Below, in pieces: positions 1 to 14,700 of a stretch of DNA of 64,000 bases; position 1 is the stretch's first letter, and each line of letters begins with the position of its first letter. The position numbers were made by a program, and so were the translations under genes. The stretch is from positions 1,070,334 through 1,134,333 of the forward strand of contig OZ025220.1 in assembly GCA_964019055.1 (NCBI GenBank), given 5' to 3'. The notes under the pieces are model-generated. The model was not told the DNA's origin, did no database searches, and saw nothing but the letters and a program-made list of their open reading frames with translations. Source of the DNA: Anthopleura xanthogrammica. Its lineage: Eukaryota > Cnidaria > Anthozoa > Actiniaria > Actiniidae.

Positions 1-25
1 CAAAGTACAATATATGACACTAGAG
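1..25 (+). CDS. 3' end of an upstream linker exon (partial)
   Basis: The first 25 bases read as an open frame ending in a single G before a GTATTTTTTC donor. This is the same donor and following intron sequence as after the linker exons at 4381-4470 and 9342-9431. The residues end in a TR/G like the SR/G of the other linkers but are otherwise diverged. It suggests that at least one more unit lies upstream of the window. Confidence 0.45.
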
Positions 26-3000
26 GTATTTTTTCTTATTTTTTCTTAAAAGTGTGATTGATTTATGAATGAAAGAACAGAAGGCACATCTGTTTTAAAT
101 TTAAAGGAAAATAAATGTTCTTCTTTAACGAAAAAAGATTTTATACGAAGCATTTCGTAGTTGAAAGCTCATAAGAAAGTTGCCTAAATACGACCAGAAA
201 AACTTGGTTAATAGTATTTCAGTTCCGTAGAAAGCTCTCCATAAAAAATACAGTCCGCCGAAACGCCGAAATAAATATTGACAAAATTTTGCTTCGGCCA
301 ATATTGACAGAAAAATTGAGCTTGGACCGTGGTTGTTTTTTTTGTTTTTTTTACTACATTTTACATTTTTTTTCCATCTTTATCTTCATTACTAGCAACA
401 GCAAAGCGATATTTGAAGCTTTGAAGGTTTTGTTTTTCGCTTCCATTTATTTAGCTTTTCCACTTATTATAATTACGCAAAATAAGCCTTCATTACCTTC
501 GCTTTTTTTTAGGGAAATGATCTTGTTAAACCTTACAATAAATCTTTCGCTCCGTCGTTAATTAAAAAATAAATTCAAGAAACGTTTCGAAGGCCAATTT
601 CTGACAAAAAAAAATTCGAATAAATCTGTCTCATATTTCTGCACATGAGATTCAATGGAATGTAAGAATTGAAACAAACTCTATGGGAGATTTCATGGAA
701 TCTTTTTTTGACGTCACAACCTCGCGCGAGCGGTTCGCTGGCCGTCAAATTTTATTGGAATGCTATGCAAATTTAGTCTTTTTTCTTGAAATGGGATTGA
801 AAAACAAAAACTCAAAGCGTCAAATATCACTTTTCTCGTGCTAGTAATGAAGACAAAGATGATCAAAGTGTAAAATGTAGTAAAAACACCAAAAAACAAC
901 CACAGTTCAAGTATTTCTGTCCAAATATCTCAATATCTCAAAATGGCGACCCTCTTTTGTATTACCGTATCGAGAGTTTTACGCATTTTTGTGTCGATTT
1001 TTTTAGGAAATCTTAGTTAACATCAATGAATGTACCTTCTATGAAGTGTTTTCTATCGAACTGAAGGACTATTTTTTCAATACAATCAAGTTTTTCTGGT
1101 CTTTAGGCCACTTCTTCTCAGAGCTACAACCACAAAATAGTTTCGCAAATCTTCTTTCGGTTAAGACGAAAAATTGATTTGGTTAACTTAAAGACAGACA
1201 TGACTTCTGTGCTTTCAGTGATAGCTCAAACGTGCTTTTCGCTTTTCGAAAATAATAAAATGAAAACCCCACAAGTATTTTAAACTTATGTTTTTTGCAA
1301 AATTCTATGGACTTTACAAGAACAAATTTGCCGTCTCTTCCAACCAGGACTGACAAAATTTGACGGCCAGCTTCTATTTGCCACCGGAAATACGTCACGC
1401 GTGAAACCTCCCATACATTTTGAAAACTTTTGCCGAAAAACATTCATGAAAGTCGTTCACTTTCCGACCTTAAAATATCTTTTAGGATAACAATTGCTTG
1501 ATGACATTATTTTTTCTATACAGGAAATACTGATTTATTAACTATTTTTTCGAATTGAATAAGTGTTCTGCTGCTTTTAATTTTCATTTGATTTTTCCTA
1601 CTCATAAAACCACCAGGAGAATCGGTCACGCTGTTTTGTAACGCCATGTCACACTGTCACGCATTTACTACTCCTTTTGCTCGAAAAATTGAACTGTGAG
1701 CTCCGCTTTTGGGCAGTGCCTAAGTACAACGATGATAATAATAATGTTTTGGACGGTTGTATTTATTCACAGTACCGAGGTGCAGTGGTGATACGCCCAT
1801 CTCCTGTGTAACGAATGGTATCCCTTCTTGCTGTCGACGTGATGCAAGTGTTTGTGTCAGCGGTACTTCAGTAAGAAGTCATTGTCCACGTCATGGAGAT
1901 CCTGCAAACTACACTGGTTGTTGTACTGTAAATGGATCCCTGTCATGCTGTGCAGGTAATTATTATAGATAATTATTATATCTCATATTACACACGTCTC
2001 GTTACATCACCTCAAATAGCACCTAACGTTATGTCACGTCAAATGTCATGTGACATTATCTCACGTCAAATGTCATGTAACATTATGTCACGTCAAATGT
2101 CATGTAACATTAGGTCACGTCAAATGTAATGTAACATTATGTCACGTCGAATGTCATGTAACATTATGTCACGTCAATTGTCATTTAACATTTTGTCACG
2201 CCGAATGTCACTTAACATTATGTCACGTCAAATGTATGTAACATTATGTCACGTCAAATGTCACGTAACGTTATGTCACGTCAAATGTCACTTAACGTTT
2301 ATTCACATCAAATGACATGACGTTGTATAACACGCCTGCCACGATATCATACGTTCTCCTTTTCGTATCATATGAAGTATCAAGATTTATCAAAGCTTTT
2401 TTCAGCAAATAAGTCATATTTTGCCGTTATGTACCTCCAACAATCAATTTTTTTCAGGATTTTTCTAGATTTCTTTAGAGTGAATGGCGGATACTATAGT
2501 GATATAGGTCGTTTTGGCATTGCATTGACTGTCTCAGCGGTCAGCGGTTATTTTTTAGGACTGTGGTTGGAGGGAGATGGGAGAGGGAGACATTTCTTAT
2601 TGTTTACTTCTCATATGAAAGCCAAGGAATGGTTGACACTTATTTGTTTGCTTTGTTTAGTAACGTTTTGTGAAATTAATAAACTAATATTTTAGTAGAC
2701 CAGTTTCACATTCGATACAAACCGCTGTTTTTGAAGACCGCAGACTCATTTGTACAGACTTAGCCTCGTTTATAAGTCAGCTATTCAAAGACATCATTAA
2801 ACGTCCGTGGGATTTCAAAACATTGGTATTGTTCAACTTACACATTCTTTACATTACAGTTGACTTTTGCAAATCATTATCAACAGCCAACTGTAATGTA
2901 AAGAATGTGCAAGTTGAATAATACTAATCCCACGGACTTTTAATGGTGTATTTGAATAGATGACTTATAAACGAGGCTACGCCTGTGTAAATGAGTCTGT

Positions 3001-3739
3001 GGTCTTAAAAAACAGCGGTTTGCATCGAATGCGAAACTGGAGTATTATTATCTCATTTAATTATTTGTTTCCTTTTATAAAGACATTAGCAACATTAACT
3101 GCCCACGTCCTTCAGACAACCAAGCCTTCATTGACGTTTGCTACAGTGGAGGACAGGTAACCTGCTGCAACAAAAACCTTCCAGCCTGCAGATATGATAC
3201 ACTTTTGACAGCCTCAAGTGGGACCATTAACAGTCCTAATTACCCATCGAGTTACCCACATAATTCAGAGTTTATATGGAGAATCACAGTCCCAGAAGGT
3301 TACCTTGTGCAATTAAATTTTACAATGCTGAAAGTTGAAGGCGGGGCTGGCTGTTCAAACGACTTTGTTTACGTACGAGATGGACCTTGCTCTAACATTG
3401 TTGGCAAAAAGTGGTGTGGAAGTGTATGGCAAAGACTACCAAGCTTTATATCAACGGGGAGACATCTTCAGGTGTTTTTCAAATCTGATTTATCAATTAA
3501 TCACGATGGATTTGTTGCACTGTACAGAAGAGGTAATCATCAATAATAATATATTTCATACATACTTGTCGCCCGCAAGTAAAATTACATGATCGATTTT
3601 AACGAATAATATGATTGAAATCTGGACAAAGAACGAAGAATGAATATTGAATGACGACCATGCATGTTTAAAAGTAAATAGATTTTTTTGCTGTTAACCA
3701 GTTCAGTATTAATTATTTATTATTATTATTATTATTAAT

Positions 3740-3777
<38 letters not shown>

Positions 3778-6700
3778 GAATAATAATGTTGGTGATAACG
3801 ACAATGACCGTCATAAAAAATAATACTAATAGTCATAATATTAGTGATGATCAGGCTAATGATGCTAACAATAACGATGATACTGATACTATTTTTGGAT
3901 GGTTCCTTTAATTACAGCACTGAACTGCAGCGGTGATAAACCCATTTCCTGTCTAACCAATGGTAACCCTTCCTGCTGCAAACACGAAGCAACTGTTTGT
4001 GTCAGCGGTACTTCAGTAAGAAGTCATTGTCCACGTGATGGAGATCCTGCAAACTACACTGGTTGTTGTACTGTAAATGGATCCCCGTCATGCTGTGCAG
4101 GTAAATGTTATGGGGAAAAAAGGACCTGGGGAGAACACATTGTATATAATATTACGCTACCCCACATTACGTCATATTACGTCATTTCATATCAAAAGCC
4201 AAATTGCGTAATAATCAAATCAAACGTCACTTTTTTGGCTGTTATTTTAGACTCAACAAGTTTGGTGTATTCAGTAATAATAATAAAAAATGGTAATAAT
4301 GATAATGACCGTCATAATCATAATGATAATAATGATAGCGGAGTGGATTTTTTATGGCTCATTGTCATGTACCACCACAGGGTTCCCGCTTGATTTCAAA
4401 GCAAAACTCGCAAATGCACAAAAAATATTTGCTAACAAAAGCAATAATTTAGTCAAAGATGGATCAAGAGGTATTTTTTCTTATTTTTTCTTAAAAGTGT
4501 GATTGATTTATGAATGAAAGAACAGAAGGCACATCTGTTTTAAATTTAAGAGCAGGTCTCTGTAAGAATCAAACAAAATTGGAAATGAAAATTTTTGCCC
4601 CACCTTGAAACTTTGTGTGCAGGTAGGCCACCCAGGGGGGTGCACGAAAACACCCCATGTTGGGGTCTTCAAATGCTTTGTTGCCGTAGAAACGGCTATG
4701 GGTTTTTTTGGCTCCAGACCCCCAAATTCTACCCAAAATGTTTCCAAAAAATGGGCAAATTTTTAAGGCTGGTTCTCAAGCGCATTTAAAGCCATTTCAT
4801 TCAAAATTGCTCCAATAGCAGAACAACTATTCTAGTTTTCAAAAATATACGTTTCTACAATTTTTGTTCGGGATAACGAGAAAACTTCAACACTTAACTG
4901 GAGGCCGTTTTGGCCATTTTCATACACAGTAAAATCAAGCCATACTCTTTCGCTCGTATCTCCCAAAGTACGTGCTTCTGAGAAGCCTTATCTTTATTAC
5001 AGTTTATATAGACATTGATGATACAAATTATGAAAAATAAATTCTGGGGAACGATATAGTTTTAAGCTGGGGCTTCGTAACATTCGAGCTAAATATTCAA
5101 AACGTTCAAAATCGGCCACTTTGAAATCCTATTATATCCCCGAAAATGTTATTTTATTTAGCAAAAATCACTATGAAGCACTTAAATATCATCTCTCACT
5201 ACTGTTAAACTTGAATTCTAAAGCTTTAAGGCAACCATAGCCGAGCAATATAAATTCAAAAAAGCTTACCTTACGAATTTTGCAGTGTTTTGTAAAGTTG
5301 GGATGGCCTAGGAAATGTCTCCTATCTTGTGTCCATATGTGGTATAGAGGCTATAAGAATATGAAAGACTGCTTATTTTACGACTTAAAAATGTCTTTAT
5401 CAAAAACAAATGTTGATTCGCTCGTCCACACACTCAGCAGCAATGTCAAGCAACTACCAGTCTTGCACGAGCTAATTGAAGTTCACGAGAACCGATACGA
5501 CGAATTCACCCAGAAAATCCTTCCATGGATCAAGATATATGGTTAACACACTCTTTGCAAAGAAGAATGAGCAAGTTCAAACGTCATGAGAGCTACAGCA
5601 TTACAATTTTTTGATGTAACATGAGGAGAAAGTGTGTTGTTTACTTCGACGCAATTATATGCAGAAACCGGAAATGAATCGCAAAATATCAGCCGCTGAC
5701 CGGAAATAAACTTTCTAAAAGAAAACATTTGCATTAGGCGATGTAAGAAATTGATTATAAATGTTTTAGAACAAAACTTATTATACCTCGATATTAACTC
5801 GATAATAAAAATGAAATTTTCCTCTCTTTTGAGACGTACATCTGGCTCTGGTCTGGAGCCAAAAAAACCCATAGCCGTTTCTATGGCAACAAAGCAATTG
5901 AAGACCCCAACATGGGGTGTTTTCGTGCACCCCCCTGGGTGGCCTACCTGCACACAAAGTTTCAAGGTGGGGCAAAAATTTTCATTTCCAATTTTGTTTG
6001 ATTCTTACAGAGACCTGCTCTTAAAGGAAAATAAATTTTCGTCTTCACCGAAAAAAGAATTTATACGAAGCATTTCGTAGTTGAAGGCTCATAAGAAAGT
6101 TGCCTAAATACGACCAGAAAAACTTGGTTAATAGTATTTCAGTTCCGTAGAAAGCTCTCCATAGAATATACAGTCATTGATATTAACTAAGAATTCGTGC
6201 AAAATATGTGCAATGTTTGATGGCCGCCGAAACGCCGAAATAAATATTGACAAAATTTTGCTTCGGCCAATATTGACAGAAAAACTGAGCTTGGACCGTG
6301 GTTGTTTTTTTTGTTTTTTTTACTACATTTTACTTTTTTTTTTTTAATCTTCATCTTCATTACTTGCAACAGAAAAGCGATATTTGAAGCTTGGAGGTTT
6401 TGTTTTTCGCTTCCATTTATTTAGCTTTTCCACTTATTATAATTACGCAAAATAAGCCTTCATTACCTTCGCTTGTTTTAGGTAAATGATCTTGTTAAAC
6501 CTTACAATAAATCTTTCGCTCCGTCGTTAATTAAAAAATAAATTCAAGAAACGTTTCGAAGGCCAATTTCTGACAAAAAAAAAAATTCGCATAAATCTGT
6601 CTCATATTTCTGCACGTGAGATTCAACGGAATGTAAGAATTGAAACAAACTCTATACATTTTGAAAACTTTTGCCGAAAAAAACATTCATGAAAGTCGTT

Positions 6701-8709
6701 CACTTTCCGACCTTAAAATATCTTTTAGCATAACAATTGCTTGATGACATTATTTTTTCTATACAGCAAATACTGATTTATTAATTATTTTTTCGAATTG
6801 AATAAGTGTTGTGCTACTTTTAATTTTCATTTATTTTTTCCTACTCATAAAACCACAAGGAGAGTCGGTCACGCTGTTTTGTAACGCAGCGTCACACTGT
6901 CACGCATTTACTACTCCTTTTGCTCGAAAAATTGAACTGTGACCTCCGCTATTGGGCAGTGCCTAAGTACAACGATGATAATAATAATGTTTTGGACGGT
7001 TGTATTTATTCACAGTACCGAGGTGCAGCGGTGATACGCCCATCTCCTGTGTAACGAATGGTATCCCTTCTTGCTGTCGACGTGATGCAAGTGTTTGTGT
7101 CAGCGGTACTTCAGTAAGAAGTCATTGTCCACGTGATGGAGATCCTGCAAACTACACTGGTTGTTGTACTGTAAATGGATCCCCGTCATGCTGCCCCTGT
7201 AATTATTATAGAAAAATATTACACACGCCTCGTCACATCACTTCAAATAACACCTAACGTTGTCACGTCAAATGTCACGTAACGTTATGTCACATGAAAT
7301 TTCACTTAATGTTTATTCACATCAAATGACATGACGTGGTATAACACACCTGCCACGATATCATACGTTCTTCTATTCGTATCATATGAAGAATCAAGAT
7401 TTATCAAAGCTTTTTTCAGCAAATAAGTCATATTTTGCCGTTATGTACCTCCAACAATCAATTTTTGTTCAGGATTTTTCTAGATTTCTTTAGAGTGAAT
7501 GGCGGATACTATAGTGATATAGGTCGTTTTGCCATTGCATTGACTGTCTCAGCGGTCAGCGGTTTTTTTTTTAGGTTTGTGGTTGGAGGGAGATGGGAGA
7601 GGGAGACATTTCTTATTGTTTACTTCTCATATGAAAGCCAAGGAATGGTTGACACTTATTTGTTTGCTTTGTTTAGTAACGTTTTGTGAAATTAATAAAC
7701 TAATATTTTAGTAGACCAGTTTCGCATTCGATATAAACCGCTGTTTTTGAAGACCGCAGACTCATTTGTACAGACTTAGCCTCGTTTATAAGTCAGCTAT
7801 TCAAAGACATCATTAAACGTCCGTGCGATTTCAAAACATTGGTATTGTTCAACTTAAACATTCTTTACATTACAGTTGACTTTTGCAAATCATTATCAAC
7901 AGCCAACTGTAATGTAAAGAATGTGCAAGTTGAGTAATACCAATCCCACGGACTTTTAATGGTGTATTTGAATAGATGACTTATAAACGAGGCTACGCCT
8001 GTGCAAATGAGTATGTGGTCTTCAAAAACATCTCATTTAATTATTTGTTTCCTTTTATAAAGTCATTAGCAACATTAACTGCCCACGTCCTTCAGACAAC
8101 CAAGCCTTCATTGACGTTTGCTACAGTGGAGGACAGGTAACCTGCTGCAACAGAAACCTTCCAGCCTGCAGATATGATACACTTTTGACAGCCTCAAGTG
8201 GGACCATTAACAGTCCTAATTACCCATCGAGTTACCCACATAACTCAGAGTTTATATGGAGAATCACAGTCCCAGAAGGTTACCTTGTGCAATTAAATTT
8301 TACAATGCTGAAAGTCGAAGACGTAGCTGGCTGTTCATACGACTTTGTAGGCGTACGAGATGGACCTTGCTCTAACATTGTTGGCAAAAAGTGGTGTGGA
8401 AGTGTATGGCAAAGACTACCAAGCTTTATATCAACGGGGAGACATCTTCAGGTGTTTTTCAAATCTGATTCATCAAATAATCACGATGGATTTGTTGCAC
8501 TGTACAGAAGAGGTAATCATCATTAATAATCTATTTCATACATACTTGTCGCCAGCAAGTAAAATCACGTGATCGATTTTAACGAATAATATGATTGAAA
8601 CCTGGACAAAGAACGAAGAATGAATATTGAATGACGACCATGCATGTTTAAAAGTAAATAGACTTTTTGCTGTTAACCAGTTCAGTATTAATTATTAATT
8701 ATTATTATT

Positions 8710-8740
<31 letters not shown>

Positions 8741-11700
8741 ATAATGATGTTGGTGATAAAGACAATGACCGTCATAAAAAATAATGTTAATAATCATAAT
8801 ATTAGTGATGATCATGCTAATGATGCTAACAATAACGATGATACTGATATTATTTTTGGATGGTTCCTTTTATTACAGCACTGAACTGCAACGGTGATAA
8901 ACCCATTTCCTGTCTAACCAATGGTAACCCCTCCTGCTGTAAACACGAGGCAACTGTTTGTGTCAGCGGTACTTCAGTAAGAAGTCATTGTCCACGTGAT
9001 GGAGATCCTGCAAACTACACTGGTTGTTGTACTGTAAATGGATCCCCGTCATGCTGTGCAGGTAAATGTTATGGGGAAAAACGGACCTGGGGAGAACACA
9101 TTGTATATAATATTACACTACCTCACATTACTTCATATTGCGTCATGCCATATCAAATGCCAGGTTGCGTAATAATCAAATCAAACGTCACTTTTTTGGC
9201 TGTTATTTTACACTCAACAAGTTTGGTGTATTCAGTAATAATAATAAAAAATGGTGATAATGATAATGACCGTCATATTCATAATGATAATAATGATAGC
9301 GGAGTGGATTTTTTATGGGTCAGTGTCATGTACCACCACAGGGTTCCCGCTTGATTTCAAAGCAAAACTCGCAAATGCACAAAAAATATTTGCTAACAAA
9401 AGCAATAATTTAGTCAAAGATGGATCAAGAGGTATTTTTTCTTAAAAGTGTGATTAATTTATGAATGAAAGAACAGAAGGCACATCTGTTTTAAATTTAA
9501 AGGAAAATAAATTTTCGTCTTCACCTAAGGAAGATTTTATACGAAGCATTTCGTAGTTGGAATCTCATAAGAAAGTTGCCTAAATACGACCAGAAAAACT
9601 TGGTTAATAGTTTTTCAGTTCCGTAGAAAGCTCTCCATAGAATATACAGTCATTGATATTAACTAAGAATTCTTAAAAAGTCGACAAAATATGTGCAATT
9701 TTTGATAAGGCCGCCAAAACGCTGAAAGAAACTATTGACAAAATTTTGCTTCGGCCAATACTGACAGAAAAACTAAGCTTGGAACGTGGTTGTTGTTTTT
9801 TATTTTTACTCCTTTTTACATTTGTTTTTCATCTTTATCTTCATTACTAGCAACAGAAAAGCGATATTTGAAGCTTTGAAGGTTTTGTTTTTCGATTCCA
9901 TTTATTTAGCTTTTCCACTTATTATAATTACGCAAAATAAGCTTTCATTACCTTCGCTTTTTTTAGGGAAATGATTACAATAACTCTTTCGTTCCGTCGT
10001 TAATTAAAAAGTAAATTCAAGAAACTTTTCGAAGTCCAATTTCTGACAAAAAAATTTGCATAAATCTGTCTCATATTTCTCCACTTGAGATTCAATGGAA
10101 TGCAAGAATTGAAACAAACTTTATACGTTTTGAAAATTTTTGCTTGAAAACATTCATGAAAGTCGTTCACTTTCCGACCTTAAAATATATTTTAGCATAA
10201 CAATTGCTTGAAGAAATTCCTTCTTCTATACAGGAAATACTGATTTATTAACTATTTTTTTCGAATTGAATAAGTGTTCTGCTGCTTTTATTTTTCTTTT
10301 AGTTTTCCCTACTTGTAAAACTACAAGGAGAGTTGGTTGGCTGTTTTGTAACGCCGCGTCACACTGTCACGCATTTAGCACTCCTTTTGCTCGAAAAATT
10401 GAAATATGAGCTCGGCTATTGGGCAGTGCTTAAGTACAACGATGATGATAATAATGTTTTGGATGGTTGTATTTATTCACAGTACTGAGCTGCAGCGGTG
10501 ATAAACCCATCTCCTGTGTAACCAATGGTAACCCTTCCTGCTGTCGACGTGATGCAAGTGTTTGTGTCAGCGGTAATTCAACAAGAAGTCATTGTCCACG
10601 TGATGGAGATCCGCCAAGCTACACTAGGTGTTGTACTGTAAATGGATCCCCGTCATGCTGCCCTGGTAATTATTATAGAAAATATTACACACGTCTCGTT
10701 ACATCACCTCAAATAACACCCAACGTTATGTTACGTCAAATGTCACGTAACGTTATGTCACTTGAAATGTCACTTAACGTTTATTCACATCAAATGACAT
10801 GACGTGAATCAAGAACCAAGATTTATCAAAGCTTTTTTTCAGCAAATAAGTCATATTTTGCCGTTATGTACCTCCAACGATCAATTTTTTTCAGGATTAT
10901 ACTAGATTTATTTAGTGAATGGCGGATACTATAATGATATAGATCGTTTTGGCATTGCAATGACTGACTCAGCGGTCAGCGGTCAGCGGTTATTTTTTTA
11001 GGACTGTGGTTGTAGGGAGATTAGAGAGGGAGACATTTCTTATTGTTTACTTCTCATATGAAAGCCAAGGAATGGTTGACACTTATTTGTTTGCTTTGTT
11101 TAGTAACGTTTTGTGTAATTAATAAACTAATATTTTAGTAGACCAGTTTCGTTTTCGGTGCAAACCGCTGTTTTTGAAGACCAAGGACCCATTTGCACAG
11201 GCTTAGCCTTGTTTATAAGTCAGCTATTCGACGAAATCACTAAACGTCCGTGGGATTTCAAAACATTGGTATTGTTCAAATTAAACATTCTTTATATTAC
11301 AGTTGACTTTTACAAATCATTAGCAACAGCAAACTGTAATGTAAAGAATGTGCAAGTTGAATAATACTAATCCCACGGACTTTTAATGGTGTATTTGAAT
11401 AGCTGACTTATAAGCGAGGCTAAGCCTGTGCAAATGAGTATGTGGTCTTCAAAAACAGCGGTTTGCATCGAATGCGAAACTGGAGTATTATTATCTCATT
11501 TAATTATTTGTTTCCTTTTATAAAGTCATTAGCAACATTAACTGCCCACGTCCTTCAGACAACCAAGCCTTTATTGACGTTTGCTACAGTGGAGGACAGG
11601 TAACCTGCTGCAACAAAAACCTTCCAGCCTGCAGATATGATACACTTTTGACAGCCTCAAGTGGGACCATTAAAAGTCCTAATTACCCATCGAGTTACCC

Positions 11701-14700
11701 ACATAACTCAGAGATTATTTGGAGAATAACTGTGCCTCCAGGTTACCTTGTGCAATTAAATTTTACAATATTGAAAATCCAAAGAGGGGTTATCTGCTCA
11801 TCCTGCAACTGCGACTATGTAGGCGTACGAGATGGTCCTTGCTCTAATATTATCAGCACTAAGTGGTGTGGAACTGAACTGGATTCGAAAAAACTGCCAA
11901 GCTTTATATCAACGGGGAGACATCTTCAGGTGTTTTTCAAATCTGATGCTTCACTCAATCATGATGGATTTGTTGCACGATACAGAAGAGGTAATAGTCA
12001 TTAATAATATCTAATGGTATTCATTATTATTTGCTATTTTGTCTGTGTCGCCTTTTTCACTTTATTTGGCCGCAAGCATGTTTATTTTACTTGTCTGTGG
12101 TTTTGCTTAATTATTTTTTGTTTTTATTTATTTGTTTGTTGTTTTTTGCATTTTAAAAGACAATTAATAACCATTACCATGATCACGATCATAATCATCA
12201 TCAAATTTCTCCATCATTGCTGACCTGCGTTTGCCACTGTAGCTGCAGAATTCTTGTGATACTCGTCCTTTTATTTCCTCTAAAAAGCGTTGATTACATT
12301 TAACTTGACTTTGATTGAACACTACATCTTTCGATTTAACGCGGTTCTAGAGAGCGATTGAAGTTATTCTAAGCAGTTTCAAGCTTTGATAAGCGGTAAT
12401 ATGCGATGACAAATGACGGTTCACAACTAGTAAACAATAGAAAATAAACATGAGTGGCGATATACCGTGCTATGAAGAAATCAAAGGCTAAAAACTTACA
12501 ATTTTGTCCTTCTGCTGGTGCTACACGGCTCGATGACATTAAACTATAAAACATGTGTGATGAAATCGGCCCTAGTCCCACTCTAGCGGTTTTGGCCGCG
12601 ACATTCCCGGCCCCTAAACCTAAATAACCTAGGTTTACTGACTTAAACAACAACTAATTATAAATGTTCTTGAACGCAAACAGCTTTATCATATGAGTTC
12701 AATGTCTATTGCTCTTCTTTGGCCAAGATGACCACAAGCTTGTTGGTTGGTCGTCTCAGCTCACGGCTCTTGTCGGTCTTTAGGACAGCAGCTCTCACCA
12801 GGCCTTGGCTATCTTGCTCAACTTCTTTGACGAGACCCATCGTCCATGAGTTTCGAGGAGCACTGTCGTCTTTCACGATTACTACGTCTCCCATCCTTAG
12901 GTTGCGTTTTGGATTCTGCCATTTACTTCTCTGTTGACACGTCAGTAGGTATTCTCTACGCCACCGTGTCCAAAAGAGGTTCGTTAAATACTGGACCCTT
13001 CTCCAACGTCGCTTCATGTAGACATCATTCTTCTGAAAGTCTCCTGGAGGCGGTAGAATTACTGTGGATTTTGTTGTCAATAAATGACTGGGTGTGAGAG
13101 GTTCGAGATCGTTAGCATCACTGGATACGAAGGTTAGCGGTCGAGAATTGATTACTGCTTCGACTTCGCACATTAATGTGCGTAGATCCTCATCGTCAAG
13201 ACGATTGCCATTCTCGTTGAGAAGACCAGCTAGCACTTTGCGTACGGTACCTATCTGCCTTTCCCAGACGCCACCCATATGGCTGGCGGCTGGGGGGTTG
13301 AAGATCCAGTCGATTTCTTCCTTGTGAAGTCGGTCTCTGATCTGATCTTGATCCATTTCCCTTAGGGCTCGGCGGAGTTCTGCTTGAGCGCCGACAAAGT
13401 TGGTCCCGTTATCACTTCTAATCGTCTTTACCGGTCCCCTACGGGCTATGAATCTTCTGAGAGCTTGTATAAACGAATCTGTATCGAGAGAGTTCGCTAT
13501 CTCTATATGCACAGCTCTACTTGCTAGACAAGTGAAAAGGGCGCCGTAGCGCTTTACTTCCTTTCGACCAACCTTGATAACGTAAGGGCCAAAATAATCT
13601 ACGCCCGTACACGTGAAAGGAGGAGCTGGTGTTACTCTATCCTTGGGCAAGTCAGCCATCTTCTGCTCCTCTGGTTTGCCGCGGGATCGACGACATGTTA
13701 CGCACTTCGAGATAACTTGGCGTACTGCGGAGTTAGCACTGACGACCCAGTACTTGTCTCGTAGCACTGCAAGAACGTGACCGCGGCCGGCATGGCCCAG
13801 CTTCTTGTGTATATCTCTGATGATCAGCGTGGTTACATGGTTGATCTTGGGTAGGATTGGTGGGTGCTTGCTTTCTTTAGAGAGTGCTGCACGGCTCAGC
13901 CGACCCCCTACTCGTAAAATTCCGTGATCCAAGTATGGGTCTAGACGGTAAATTGGACTAGTTTTCTTTAGTTGCTTCTTTGGGTTTTCAGCTACGTGCA
14001 TCTTTTCGTTATCTGGATTAAGAATCTTTATCTCGTTGGGGTACGTTTTGGACTGGATATACTGTATGATGGCTACTTCTGCCTCTTACAGATCTTTGAC
14101 TGACAAGGGGGGCGGTGTTTCAGGCGAATAGGTAGTCTGTTGTTTTCGCGATATCCGAGTCTGCAAAATCTTTCGTACTCTTAGGAACACTGCTACCGCT
14201 TTCTTTAGACGATACCAGTCTGAATAGTAGTTGATCAACTTGTCGACAGCTTGCGAGGGTTGAGCAACAGCTGTAGCGTGACTCACGGTGCTTGCTTTGA
14301 CCTCTGGATCATCTTCTGAGATGTCTTCCATGGTGAAAGGTTGTTCCGGCCATTCCTCTTCTGGTTCCCAAAGAAACTGCGGTCCGTTGATCCATCGTTG
14401 ATTGTCTAGAAGTGACTCAGCAGCTTGGCCACGCGAGGCGTCATCAGCAGGGTTTTCTTTGGTAGTGACGTATCTCCATTGGCTTATTTCTGATAGATCG
14501 CGGATAGTCTGTACACGATTTGACACAAAGACTTTAAATCTTGTATGCTGGTTGGCAATGTAGCGGAGCACTGTTGTTGAGTCGGTATGGTACTTGAAAC
14601 TTGGGTCTCCGTCTAATTCTGTTTGGAGCATTCGTCCCATTCGTGCAGACACTGTGGCTGCAGTTAATTCGAGACGCGGTATGGTGGTTGCCTTGACGGG

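Noticed and set aside
1932..2241. Met/Cys/His-rich short ORFs after the first Cys exon
   Set aside because: They cross a clear donor site and read through the 27-bp minisatellite.
5280..5546. 88-aa ORF inside the TTAA element
   Set aside because: No similarity to a transposase was recognised and it is short; kept only as part of the element.
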